DNA from: Actinomycetota bacterium
GTDB taxonomy: Bacteria; Actinomycetota; Acidimicrobiia; Actinomarinales; Actinomarinaceae
Assembly: GCA_027729925.1 (NCBI GenBank)
Contig: JAQCEB010000003.1
Location: forward strand, 10,439-74,438
Length of the DNA: 64,000 bases
Direction of reading: 5' to 3'
Shown here: one piece after another, positions 18,589 to 25,823 of the stretch
Numbering within the stretch: the first letter of the stretch is position 1
Layout: each line of letters opens with the position of its first letter
Notes under the pieces: generated by a model
Seen by the model: only the letters and a program-made list of their open reading frames with translations
What the model was told of the DNA's origin: nothing
The model's database searches: none
Program-made: the position numbers and the translations under genes

Positions 18589-18995
18589 TTAAAATCATCA
18601 TCTTTAAGATTAAACTGAACTTCTTTTTCTGGTTTAATGACTAATACTACTCTTTCTGTTTGAATTTCAAAAGGATATGGCTTATTCCAATACTTTTCTG
18701 ATAACTTATCTATATTTGCTCTTGCTTCTGAGCCTCTTATTTCATCAATTATTTTTCCCCTGACTTCAACAAATTTAAATGGATTATCATGTTTCCAAAT
18801 CATTACAGTGACTCTTGGGTCAAGTTTTGTATTCTTGTACTTTATTCTGTGAATTTCAGTATTAATCAAAATGTTTTGGCCATCTGTATCAACCCACATC
18901 ACATGAGTTTGTGGTGTGCCATTTGTAAATAATGTAGTAAAAGCACAGTAATTTGGTTCACCTGCCATAAGTATTGTTTTGTTGTCTAGTTTCAT
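18585..18995 (-). CDS. PPOX-class flavin/F420-binding protein
   Basis: A 136-residue split-barrel protein resembling the Rv1155-type pyridoxamine-oxidase-like, F420-dependent family (TLFTNGTPQTHVMWVDTDG, then KNTKLDPRVTVMIW and FVEVRGKIIDE). Such proteins bind FMN or F420 and catalyse reductions of largely unknown substrates. The presence of cofG and cofH in this window makes F420 plausible, but FMN cannot be excluded. It shares a divergent promoter segment with dtd, and its ATG is one base from the predicted transcript start. Confidence 0.8.
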   Translation of the reverse strand: MKLDNKTILMAGEPNYCAFTTLFTNGTPQTHVMWVDTDGQNILINTEIHRIKYKNTKLDPRVTVMIWKHDNPFKFVEVRGKIIDEIRGSEARANIDKLSEKYWNKPYPFEIQTERVVLVIKPEKEVQFNLKDDDFN

Positions 18996-19002
18996 GTGTT
19001 AA

Positions 19003-19008
19003 ATTATA
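19003..19008 (-). promoter_or_regulatory. -10 box TATAAT for the PPOX gene, overlapping the dtd promoter
   Basis: Read on the minus strand, TATAAT predicts a transcript starting at 18996, one base before the ATG. On the plus strand TAAATT at 19000-19005 predicts a start at 19012, one base before the dtd ATG at 19013. The two -10 elements overlap, so the two promoters can hardly be occupied at once. Confidence 0.5.
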
Positions 19009-19012
19009 GTTT

Positions 19013-19474
19013 ATGAAAGTAGTTTTACAGAGAGTGAAAAGTGCATTTGTTGAAGTTGAAAATAAAACTATTTCTGAAATTAACAGAGGTTATCTAACTT
19101 TTTGGGGTATCGAGGAAAATGATACAACTGAAGACTATGAAGCATTGATAAAAAAAATTTTGAACCTAAGAATATTTTCAGATAATGATGGAAAAATGAA
19201 TAAATCGATACTCGATGTAGAAGGAGAAATTTTAGTAGTTAGTCAATTTACTCTTGCAGCTAGTTATATAAAAGGTAACAGACCTTCATTTATTAAAGCA
19301 AAAAATCCTCAAGAAGCTGACAAAATGATCAGAGAAATTATTAATGAATTTTCGAAAAATATTACTACAAAACAAGGAAGCTTTGGAGCTTCAATGCAAG
19401 TTGGGTTAGTTAATGACGGCCCAGTAACATTTATTTTATCTTCAATCAATGGAAAGTTAGAAGAAATAAATTAG
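19013..19474 (+). CDS. dtd: D-aminoacyl-tRNA deacylase
   Basis: Removes D-amino acids and misloaded glycine from tRNA. The 153-residue protein begins MKVVLQRVKSAFVEVENK and contains VVSQFTLAAS with the SQ.T motif, KGNRPSF, and the C-terminal NDGPVTF corresponding to the cross-subunit Gly-Pro motif that enforces chirality. All family elements are intact and the length is normal. It stands alone, divergent from the PPOX gene, and shares a 4-nt TTAG stop overlap with the convergent annealing-protein-like gene. Confidence 0.93.
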   Translation: MKVVLQRVKSAFVEVENKTISEINRGYLTFWGIEENDTTEDYEALIKKILNLRIFSDNDGKMNKSILDVEGEILVVSQFTLAASYIKGNRPSFIKAKNPQEADKMIREIINEFSKNITTKQGSFGASMQVGLVNDGPVTFILSSINGKLEEIN

Positions 19475-19899
19475 GCAGATTGTAAATCTATTTTTTTAAT
19501 ATAACTTTTTTTTTCTAATTTTTTGTCCAAATAGTATTCTTCCCCAGCCCACAAATGCAAACCCAATCCTAATTTCATTGCACATCTTTTGAAGGAATCA
19601 GACTCAGCATGTTTTGCATTAGATCCATCGGTACCTTGATCATGTTCTACATCCCCAATCGAAGTAACGGTTACAAGCTTACCGTCAATGTCTACTGTTA
19701 ATTTACCAAAGCAACCTACAACTTTACCAGAAGATTCTTGTCTTATTAGTTCAACAACTTCCCAATTAAATGGTCCACAAACCTCTAATAATCTTTGAGT
19801 TATAACTGGGTGTGGAACATAGTCTCCAAATTTTCCTTTAGGAGCTTTTTTTATCCATTCTTTAGGAAATTTTCTAGATAGTTCATACAATTGTTTCAT
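19471..19899 (-). CDS. Rad52/DdrA/Sak-like single-strand annealing protein homologue
   Basis: The 142-residue protein has features of small annealing proteins: GKFGDYVPHPVITQRLLEVC near the N-terminus, a GCFGKLTVDIDGK strand region, IGDVEHDQGTDGSNAKHAES, and SFKRCAMKLGLGLHLW. The last motif parallels the alkylated helix typical of Rad52/DdrA/Sak proteins (KRA..KFG.GRYL) and of related actinophage proteins. It ends a minus-strand trio with 4-nt ATGA overlap to the gene before it. Function, annealing of single-stranded DNA in repair or recombination, is inferred from the motif pattern; no phage structural gene is nearby. Confidence 0.65.
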   Translation of the reverse strand: MKQLYELSRKFPKEWIKKAPKGKFGDYVPHPVITQRLLEVCGPFNWEVVELIRQESSGKVVGCFGKLTVDIDGKLVTVTSIGDVEHDQGTDGSNAKHAESDSFKRCAMKLGLGLHLWAGEEYYLDKKLEKKSYIKKIDLQSA

Positions 19900-20417
19900 T
19901 TTTTTCTCTCCATTTCTCCTAATTCAATTGCCCATCGAGGTGCAGTTGAATTATCAGTATTAATAACTTGAAGCTTTGGTGCTTCATCCCATACTTTTTC
20001 AATAAAGGTATCTCGTGCTAGTTGTTGATCCATACCTTTTTTTTTAGCAACAGCATCTAAACCTCTCAGCTTTGGCACAAATGTTTCACCACATATTGCT
20101 GATAGATTTTCTATCTCATCTTCTGAAAGTTTTTTATTCGTTGCCCAGTCGAGTAATTTTTTAATATCCATAGTTTTTGATTTGTATCCTTTTGAAAAAG
20201 TAAATACTGAGTTTGAAATTTTAATTGAACCATTTTCCTCAACATCAGTAGCAATTTTACTGTCTACAAACTTGTTTATTCTAGTTGTATTATCCTTTGC
20301 ATTTATTGAAACACCTCTAGCAACAAATAACTCTTTAGGATTATTTAAGCTACCAAGCTCAGTATTTTCTAGATTGTCTACATTAGATTTTGCAATATCC
20401 CAAATAATATCTTTCAA
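19896..20417 (-). CDS. Protein of unknown function, translationally coupled to the annealing-protein homologue
   Basis: I do not recognise this 173-residue protein. It is soluble, charged, and has no signal peptide or membrane segment. The N-terminal half is beta-rich by appearance (SGI-free, with SIKISNSVFTFSKGYKSK) and the C-terminal half is helical, including KKLLDWATNKKLSEDEIENL and a Lys-rich RGLDAVAKKKGMDQQLARD. The TTG start is set by AAGGAG six bases upstream. It overlaps the annealing-protein homologue by 4 nt, so the two products are probably made together and may act together in DNA transactions. The C-terminal APRWAIELGEMERKK could contact a partner; this is speculation. Confidence 0.55.
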   Translation of the reverse strand: MKDIIWDIAKSNVDNLENTELGSLNNPKELFVARGVSINAKDNTTRINKFVDSKIATDVEENGSIKISNSVFTFSKGYKSKTMDIKKLLDWATNKKLSEDEIENLSAICGETFVPKLRGLDAVAKKKGMDQQLARDTFIEKVWDEAPKLQVINTDNSTAPRWAIELGEMERKK

Positions 20418-20431
20418 CTTATTCTCCTTTT

Positions 20432-20548
20432 TTAGGCTGCTTCATCATATATTCTATGACAATTACAACTATCGCTATGATTTTCACATATAAAGTATGC
20501 TCTAAGACCTGCTGCTTCTAATTTTTTTAATAATTCAATTTCTTTCAT
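20432..20548 (-). CDS. Small Cys/His-rich protein (38 aa), first gene of the annealing-protein cluster
   Basis: The ATG at 20548 opens a 38-residue frame that ends in TAA 14 nt before the next gene's TTG start; the stop codon is just upstream of that gene's ribosome-binding site. It starts with an amphipathic helix (MKEIELLKKLEAAGLRAYF) and ends with CENHSDSCNCHRIYDEAA, where C21, H24, C28, C30 and H31 could bind a metal such as zinc. Coding status is supported by position, codon usage like its neighbours, and the Cys/His clustering; there is no family match I can name. It could also be a leader peptide. Confidence 0.5.
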   Translation of the reverse strand: MKEIELLKKLEAAGLRAYFICENHSDSCNCHRIYDEAA

Positions 20549-20616
20549 ATTTAAAATTTACAGTTTAGGTATGACAAAATATTTAAAAATTTTCCAATTT
20601 CAATTAAATATTTAGA

Positions 20617-20622
20617 TAATAT
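20617..20622 (+). promoter_or_regulatory. -10 box TAATAT positioned for a leaderless gdhA transcript
   Basis: TAATAT ends 7 nt before the GTG at 20629, so the predicted transcription start is the G of that codon. This supports GTG 20629 as the real start even though no ribosome-binding site is present. Confidence 0.5.
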
Positions 20623-20628
20623 TGAAAT

Positions 20629-21894
20629 GTGATAGTTGAAAACAATCTATTTGACTCTCAAATGTATAAAGAAGTTATAAAACAATATGAGGGTGTTGCA
20701 GATTTAATAAATTTAGATCCAAATATAAGAGAAAGACTTAAGCTTCCACAAAGATCATTAGTAGTAACATTTCCATTTAGACGAGATGAATATGATGAAG
20801 TTGAGACAGTAGTCGGATATAGAGTTCAACATGTTCTTTCTATGGGTCCAACTAAAGGAGGTATTAGATATTCTCCGGATGTTAATTTAGGAGAGGTCAC
20901 AGCACTTGCTATTCTAATGTCTTGGAAGTCAGCAATTGTTGGTTTGCCGTATGGCGGTGCCAAGGGTGGAGTAGCAATAGACCCTAATCCATTAACAAGA
21001 GCAGAAAAACAAAGAGTTACAAGAAGATATACAGCTGAACTTATACCAATTATTGGTGTAAATAAAGACATTCCAGCACCTGATTTAGGCACCGATGAAC
21101 AAACTATGGCTTGGATAATGGATACCTATAGTAATTTTGTTGGTTATGCTACACCGGGTATAGTTACTGGTAAACCTGCATCAATAGGAGGATCGGTTAC
21201 AAGGAAAGAATCAACAGGTCGCGGTGCTGTTGCAGTTGGTGTTGCAGCAATGGAGAAAATTGGTAAAACTATTAAAAACTCTAAAGTAGTTGTTCAAGGT
21301 TTCGGAAATGTTGGTAGATATGCTGCAATGGCGGCGTACGAGCAAGGTGCGAAAGTTATTGCAGTTAATGATGTAGATGGTTCGATAATTAATGAAAAAG
21401 GCATAAATATTCCTGAGCTTTTTAAATATACTTCAAATAATGTTTCTGTAAATGGATTTCCTGGTGCAGAAAAACTTAATGAAAGTATTTTGGAGATTGA
21501 CTGTGATGTTTTGATACCAGCTGCTGTAGGTGGAGTAATAACTTCAAGCAATGCTTCAAAAATAAAAGCAAAAGTATTAATAGAGGGAGCTAACTCTCCA
21601 ACAACACTTAACGCAGATAAAATACTAAGAGAGAATGGAGTATTGATTATTCCTGATATTCTTGCAAACGCAGGAGGCATCACAGCTAGTTATTTTGAAT
21701 GGGTTCAAAATACTCAAAATTATCTATGGAAAGAAGCTGAGTTGTATGAAAAACTTATTGATGTAATGCTTACAGCTTTTGAAGAGATTTGGACTATTTC
21801 TGAAAAACAAAACTGTGATTTAAGAACCGCTGCTTTGATTAAAGGAATCAAAAGAGTAGCTGCAGCAAAATTAACTAGAGGTTTGTTTCCTTAA
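20629..21894 (+). CDS. gdhA: Glutamate dehydrogenase (Glu/Leu/Phe/Val family)
   Basis: Interconverts glutamate and 2-oxoglutarate plus ammonia. The 421-residue protein has the substrate lysines in GPTKGGIRYSPDV and GLPYGGAKGGVAIDP, the catalytic Asp in DIPAPDLGTDEQTMAWIMD, and the dinucleotide-binding VVVQGFGNVGRYAAM. The C-terminal NAGGITASYFEWVQN is typical of the NAD-linked hexameric Bacillus-type enzymes. The start is GTG, with no ribosome-binding site but a well-placed -10 box. Its 3' end overlaps the convergent RecB-like gene by 24 nt. Coenzyme preference is not determined here. Confidence 0.93.
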   Translation: MIVENNLFDSQMYKEVIKQYEGVADLINLDPNIRERLKLPQRSLVVTFPFRRDEYDEVETVVGYRVQHVLSMGPTKGGIRYSPDVNLGEVTALAILMSWKSAIVGLPYGGAKGGVAIDPNPLTRAEKQRVTRRYTAELIPIIGVNKDIPAPDLGTDEQTMAWIMDTYSNFVGYATPGIVTGKPASIGGSVTRKESTGRGAVAVGVAAMEKIGKTIKNSKVVVQGFGNVGRYAAMAAYEQGAKVIAVNDVDGSIINEKGINIPELFKYTSNNVSVNGFPGAEKLNESILEIDCDVLIPAAVGGVITSSNASKIKAKVLIEGANSPTTLNADKILRENGVLIIPDILANAGGITASYFEWVQNTQNYLWKEAELYEKLIDVMLTAFEEIWTISEKQNCDLRTAALIKGIKRVAAAKLTRGLFP

Positions 21895-22854
21895 TAAATT
21901 TTCTATATTTTCTAAAATTTTATCTTTTTCAATTTTTAATCTTGCAATATCTTTTTTCAATTTTTCTAAGTCAGTTTTAGCAATTGGCGAATCACTTGGA
22001 ATATCATTTGGTTTAGAAATTAATTCGTATGCTTCTATAGTTTCTTCATAATCTTCAATCTGAATATTTATTTCTTGTAAATGTGAAGTATCAGGTGCAT
22101 CAGGATTAAAAATAGGACATATGGGTTTGTAGTAACACCAGTCACACAGAGTATTTTTTATAGGTGGAAACTCATTATTTTGAAAAGCAATTTTAATATT
22201 GTTCCATATTTCAAGTATTTCTTCTTTGGCTAAATTGAGCATTTCTTCATCAATTTTTAATGTATGTATAGTTGAATTTTGAAGATAAATTAATTTAAGC
22301 TCCACAGGCATTTCACCGGTTTCTTCTTTTATTAATAAAGCATATAGTTTTAAAGCAAAAAATCGTGGCTCTTTATATTTAGCTAATGGCGCTTTTCCAC
22401 TTTTATAATCGACAATTATTAATTCTCCATTTTCATTTCTATCCATTCTGTCGAGAATGCCTCTTAAATTTAAATCTTCAATACTTCCTCTCACCCAACG
22501 TTCTCTTTCTATTGGTTCAAATATTTTAGGATCTTCAATATTCATGTAATTATTGAGCAACTTTAAACCATCAAGTCCCCATTCTCTTTCTTCTTCAATA
22601 CTTGAAAATAAATTATGATGTTCATCGTTATTTCTTACTTTTGTCCATGCATTTCTGAATAAATCATGAAGTTTTTCAGTTGTTCTCTCATTATTAGGTA
22701 GGTCAAACAAATCTTCCAATGCTTGATGTACCGTTGTGCCTTTTGCTTGAACTTCATTTGTTGGTTCTATTATTTTGTCAATATTTGCATATTTAAATTG
22801 TTTTGGACAAGTTTTAAACTGAGAAGCTCTTGATGGTGATAAGTTCTTTATCAT
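21871..22854 (-). CDS. RecB-family PD-(D/E)XK nuclease with Fe-S type cysteines
   Basis: A 327-residue stand-alone nuclease. It starts with LSPSRASQFKTCPKQFKYAN, contains RGILDRMDRNENGELIIVDYKSGKAP with the metal-binding Asp and the D-Lys catalytic pair, and has CDWCYYKPIC near residue 237. The first cysteine (C17) plus these three match the AddB/Cas4-type [4Fe-4S] arrangement. The pattern corresponds to the core actinobacterial RecB-like exonuclease (Mycobacterium Rv2119-like). A long charged helix forms the C-terminus. It likely acts in DNA repair; proximity to the annealing-protein homologue at 19471 is suggestive but gdhA lies between. Confidence 0.88.
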   Translation of the reverse strand: MIKNLSPSRASQFKTCPKQFKYANIDKIIEPTNEVQAKGTTVHQALEDLFDLPNNERTTEKLHDLFRNAWTKVRNNDEHHNLFSSIEEEREWGLDGLKLLNNYMNIEDPKIFEPIERERWVRGSIEDLNLRGILDRMDRNENGELIIVDYKSGKAPLAKYKEPRFFALKLYALLIKEETGEMPVELKLIYLQNSTIHTLKIDEEMLNLAKEEILEIWNNIKIAFQNNEFPPIKNTLCDWCYYKPICPIFNPDAPDTSHLQEINIQIEDYEETIEAYELISKPNDIPSDSPIAKTDLEKLKKDIARLKIEKDKILENIENLLRKQTSS

Positions 22855-22887
22855 ATTACAACTATAACTTCTTAAATATTAAAAATG

Positions 22888-22893
22888 TACAAT
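22888..22893 (+). promoter_or_regulatory. -10 box TACAAT positioned for a leaderless small-protein mRNA
   Basis: TACAAT ends 7 nt before the ATG at 22900, so transcription is predicted to begin on the A of the start codon. This is one of the arguments that the small reading frame there is expressed. Confidence 0.5.
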
Positions 22894-22899
22894 AGAGAT

Positions 22900-23013
22900 A
22901 TGACTAAATTTTTAAAAATTTTACAAATTATTGGAATTTTAACTTTTGTCTTATATTTTGTAGCAGGTATTTTGTACAACTCTTTCAGTTGGTTTAATTA
23001 TTTATTCAATTAA
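22900..23013 (+). CDS. Small single-span membrane protein (37 aa), unknown function
   Basis: An ATG-initiated frame of 37 residues: a short basic start (MTKFLKI), about 22 hydrophobic residues forming one membrane helix, and an aromatic tail (NSFSWFNYLF). It lies between the divergent RecB-like gene and Ino1. A -10 box is placed exactly for a leaderless message, and the frame ends 44 nt before the ino1 start. No family is recognised. It may be a small inner-membrane protein; a chance frame in AT-rich DNA remains possible. Confidence 0.5.
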   Translation: MTKFLKILQIIGILTFVLYFVAGILYNSFSWFNYLFN

Positions 23014-23057
23014 ACATCATTTTTTTTATAAATTGAGAGTTTGCTAAAGTAATACTG

Positions 23058-24134
23058 GTGAATAAGCAAAAAATAAAAGTAGCGATTCTAGGAGTTGGCA
23101 ATTGTGCGAGCTCATTTGTACAAGGAATTCATTACTATTCAAATTCTGATTCAGAAGATGGTTTAATATCTGATGTAATTGGAGGTTATAAAGTTTCAGA
23201 TATTGATGTTGTCGCAGCATACGATATAAATACTACAAAAGTTGGCAAAGACTTGAGTGAAGCAATTTTTGCTGAACCTAATAATACTCTTAAGTTTTCA
23301 GATGTACCAAAAACAGGCATCATAGTTGAACCGGGTGTTGTTAACGATGGTATTGGAAAATTTGTTAAGGATATTATAAATCCTGTTTCTGATTCAGCTG
23401 ACTTTGAAACTTCATTAAAAAATTCTGGAGCAGAGATTTTAATCAACCTTTTACCTGTTGGTTCAGATGAAGCTACAAAGTTTTATGCTCAATGTGCTAT
23501 AAACGCAAAAGTTGGGTTTATAAATTGCATACCTGTTTATATTGCTAGGGATGAAAATTGGTTTAACAAGTTTAAAAGCAATAATGTTCCTCTAATTGGT
23601 GATGATATTAAAAGTCAAGTTGGTGCAACTATAGTTCATAGAGTTTTAGCACAGCTTTTCTCTGATAGAGGAGTACAACTTAAAAACACTTATCAATTAA
23701 ACGTTGGTGGAAATATGGATTTTTTAAATATGTTAGAAGAAGAAAGATTAGAGACTAAAAGAAGTAGTAAAACCTCATCTGTAACTTCAGTAGCTAATAA
23801 AGGAAAAGGTATTGAAGCAGATCATGTTCGAATTGGACCATCAGATTATGTTAAGTGGTTAGAAGACAGAAAGAAAGCTTTTATTAGATTAGAAGGTTCT
23901 GCTTTTGGCGGAGCTCCATTGAATATTGAAGTTCAACTGGAAGTATGGGATTCTCCAAATAGTGCAGGCGTAACAATTGATGCAGTAAGGTATATGAAGT
24001 TTTTTAAAGATAAAGAAGATTTAGATTCGCTCGATTTAGTTTCTGCTTGGTTAATGAAAGCTCCACATAGCCCACACCAAGATAGCGATGTTTTAAATCA
24101 ATTACATGAATTAACCCACAAAGAAATAAATTAA
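23058..24134 (+). CDS. ino1: Myo-inositol-1-phosphate synthase
   Basis: Converts glucose-6-phosphate to inositol-1-phosphate using NAD+, the precursor of phosphatidylinositol and mycothiol in actinobacteria. The 358-residue protein has the N-terminal dinucleotide motif AILGVGNCASSFVQG, INLLPVGSDEATKFYAQCA, GDDIKSQVGATIVHR with the catalytic Lys, and NVGGNMDFLNM. This is the short actinobacterial/archaeal form. The start is GTG, one base from the start predicted by TAAAGT at 23045-23050. The gene shares a 4-nt TTAA overlap with the stop of the convergent aminotransferase. Confidence 0.93.
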   Translation: MNKQKIKVAILGVGNCASSFVQGIHYYSNSDSEDGLISDVIGGYKVSDIDVVAAYDINTTKVGKDLSEAIFAEPNNTLKFSDVPKTGIIVEPGVVNDGIGKFVKDIINPVSDSADFETSLKNSGAEILINLLPVGSDEATKFYAQCAINAKVGFINCIPVYIARDENWFNKFKSNNVPLIGDDIKSQVGATIVHRVLAQLFSDRGVQLKNTYQLNVGGNMDFLNMLEEERLETKRSSKTSSVTSVANKGKGIEADHVRIGPSDYVKWLEDRKKAFIRLEGSAFGGAPLNIEVQLEVWDSPNSAGVTIDAVRYMKFFKDKEDLDSLDLVSAWLMKAPHSPHQDSDVLNQLHELTHKEIN

Positions 24135-25393
24135 TTTAAAGAATTTTCAAAAATATTTAGTGCTTCATTAACTTGCTCAAGAGGAGTAGTTAAAGGACCC
24201 ATAAATCTAATAACGTTTCCATCTTTGCCGCAACTTACAAGCAATAGTCCATTTTCCCTTGATTTTACTAATACTTTATTAACTAATTCTTTGTTTGGCG
24301 ATTTGTTTACTTTATTGTCTACAAATTCAACACCTAACATTGGACCGTAACCTCTTACATCTCCAATAAATTCATATTTCTCTTTTAAATCATGTAAAAA
24401 GGTATTCATTAAAATAGCTTGATCTTGTGCATTTGTAAGAATATCTTCTGTATCAAAAGCCTCTAGAACACCTAATGCTGCTGCACATGAAATAGGTGAA
24501 GCACCAAATGTACTTCCTATACCAGCATCATGTATAGAGTCCATAATTTCACTTCTTCCAATTACTGCTGCTAAAGGAAAGCCACCACCAATTCCTTTTG
24601 CTAAGGTAACTAAATCAGGCTCAACATCAATAAGTTCTGCTCCAAACATTTTTCCTGTTCTTCCATAGCCGGTTTGAACTTCATCAAAAATTAACAAGAT
24701 GCCATGTTCATCGCAAATACTTCTTAATTCACTTAAAAAATATTTAGAAGCAGGAATATATCCTCCTTCACCAATTTGAATTTCTACTAAAATTGCAGCA
24801 GTATCTTTAGGATTTACGCTTTCCATAAAAAGTTTTTTGATACTTTCTAGTGCCATCTCATCACTTAAATCTCTATAGTGATATGGATAAATTGCATGAT
24901 GAACAAACTCAGGGAAAGGACCAAATCCTTCTTTGTAGGGCTTATCTTTACCTGTCAGAGCCATTGCAAGATAAGTTCTTCCATGAAATCCGCCTTGAAA
25001 AGATATAATTTGTTTTCTTTGTGTAAAGTATCTAGCAATTTTTACAGCATTTTCTATAGCTTCGGCACCACTATTTACAATGAAAGATTTTGTTTTTGAG
25101 TTTATAGGGTATCTAGAATTTAGTTGTTCTGCAAGAAGAACAGCATTTTCATGAGGTGCAAATGCAAAACATGAATGTGAAAAGTTTTTTAGTTGTTCCT
25201 CTACTTTATTGACAACTTTATCATGTAAATGACCAGTATTGAGGACAGCATAACCTCCGACAAAATCTAAATATCTATTTCCTTTGCTATCCCAAACTTC
25301 AGCATTTTTTCCTTTTGTAATGAAATTATCTAAAGTGCTAAACCATGCTTTTGGTACATTTTCTGTTATGAGATTAGTTAGTAAATTCTCCAT
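24131..25393 (-). CDS. Class III PLP aminotransferase (4-aminobutyrate aminotransferase-like)
   Basis: Transfers an omega-amino group, most likely from GABA, to 2-oxoglutarate. The 420-residue protein shows VNSGAEAIENAVKIARY, SFQGGFHGRT, IFDEVQTGYGRTGKMF (D237 contacts the PLP ring nitrogen) and TLAKGIGGGFPLAAV with the Schiff-base lysine K266. The usual EPVQGEGG is EIQIGEGG here. Class III enzymes for GABA, ornithine and lysine look alike, so the substrate is only a guess; a gamma-glutamyl-GABA hydrolase-like gene at 48247 and glutamate dehydrogenase at 20629 make GABA reasonable. Confidence 0.85.
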   Translation of the reverse strand: MENLLTNLITENVPKAWFSTLDNFITKGKNAEVWDSKGNRYLDFVGGYAVLNTGHLHDKVVNKVEEQLKNFSHSCFAFAPHENAVLLAEQLNSRYPINSKTKSFIVNSGAEAIENAVKIARYFTQRKQIISFQGGFHGRTYLAMALTGKDKPYKEGFGPFPEFVHHAIYPYHYRDLSDEMALESIKKLFMESVNPKDTAAILVEIQIGEGGYIPASKYFLSELRSICDEHGILLIFDEVQTGYGRTGKMFGAELIDVEPDLVTLAKGIGGGFPLAAVIGRSEIMDSIHDAGIGSTFGASPISCAAALGVLEAFDTEDILTNAQDQAILMNTFLHDLKEKYEFIGDVRGYGPMLGVEFVDNKVNKSPNKELVNKVLVKSRENGLLLVSCGKDGNVIRFMGPLTTPLEQVNEALNIFENSLN

Positions 25394-25442
25394 TAATCAT
25401 TACTGTAACTGATTTATAGATAATACTCAATTTTATTGACAC

Positions 25443-25448
25443 TAATAT
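25443..25448 (+). promoter_or_regulatory. -10 box TAATAT positioned for a leaderless transcript
   Basis: TAATAT ends 7 nt before the ATG at 25455, predicting transcription from the A of the start codon. This would be the promoter of the run of tightly spaced genes from 25455 to 29776. Confidence 0.5.
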
Positions 25449-25454
25449 AAAGCT

Positions 25455-25823
25455 ATGGAAGATTTGTACTTTAAATTGACAATTCTTATCTCTATATATA
25501 CAAATGCTATCGCTAGTATATTTTTTATTCTTATTTCACTTAAACTATTCTCAATTAAAGAAAAACTTTCAAATTATATAATTTTTCTTTCTACAGGAAC
25601 TGTTCTCTTTCAAGTGCTTTATACAATTTATCAATACACACAGAATTCTGAAATAGGTTCTTTATTTATGTTTTACAATATGATTAATTTGTTCATTTTG
25701 ACTTTTTTATATATTTATAGAAACGATATGAAGATTAAGTTTTACCCATATTGGTCCTTTGCTTTTCTATTCTTAATGGGTATGGAAATTAGGACTTATC
25801 AAACTTTTGGTTTAGGTTTTTAA
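25455..25823 (+). CDS. Four-helix integral membrane protein of unknown function
   Basis: A 122-residue protein made almost entirely of four hydrophobic helices separated by short loops (SIKEKLSN, QYTQNSEIGS, YRNDMKIKF). I see no catalytic motif. It is the first gene of a tight run, abutting the alpha/beta hydrolase gene with no gap (stop then ATG), followed by a MurF-like ligase and Ddl. Context suggests an envelope or cell-wall role, possibly as a partner of the membrane-anchored ligase, but this is inference only. Confidence 0.7.
   Translation: MEDLYFKLTILISIYTNAIASIFFILISLKLFSIKEKLSNYIIFLSTGTVLFQVLYTIYQYTQNSEIGSLFMFYNMINLFILTFLYIYRNDMKIKFYPYWSFAFLFLMGMEIRTYQTFGLGF

Noticed and set aside
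20182..20493. 103-codon plus-strand frame opposite the unknown protein at 19896
   Set aside because: The minus-strand frame has a ribosome-binding site and a coupled neighbour, while the plus-strand frame has neither and matches nothing.
19471..20548. Prophage remnant with attachment sites
   Set aside because: No integrase, structural gene, tRNA or flanking direct repeat is visible around the cluster.
21294..21683. 129-codon minus-strand open frame inside gdhA
   Set aside because: It lies wholly within a gene with intact motifs and has no ribosome-binding site or promoter of its own.
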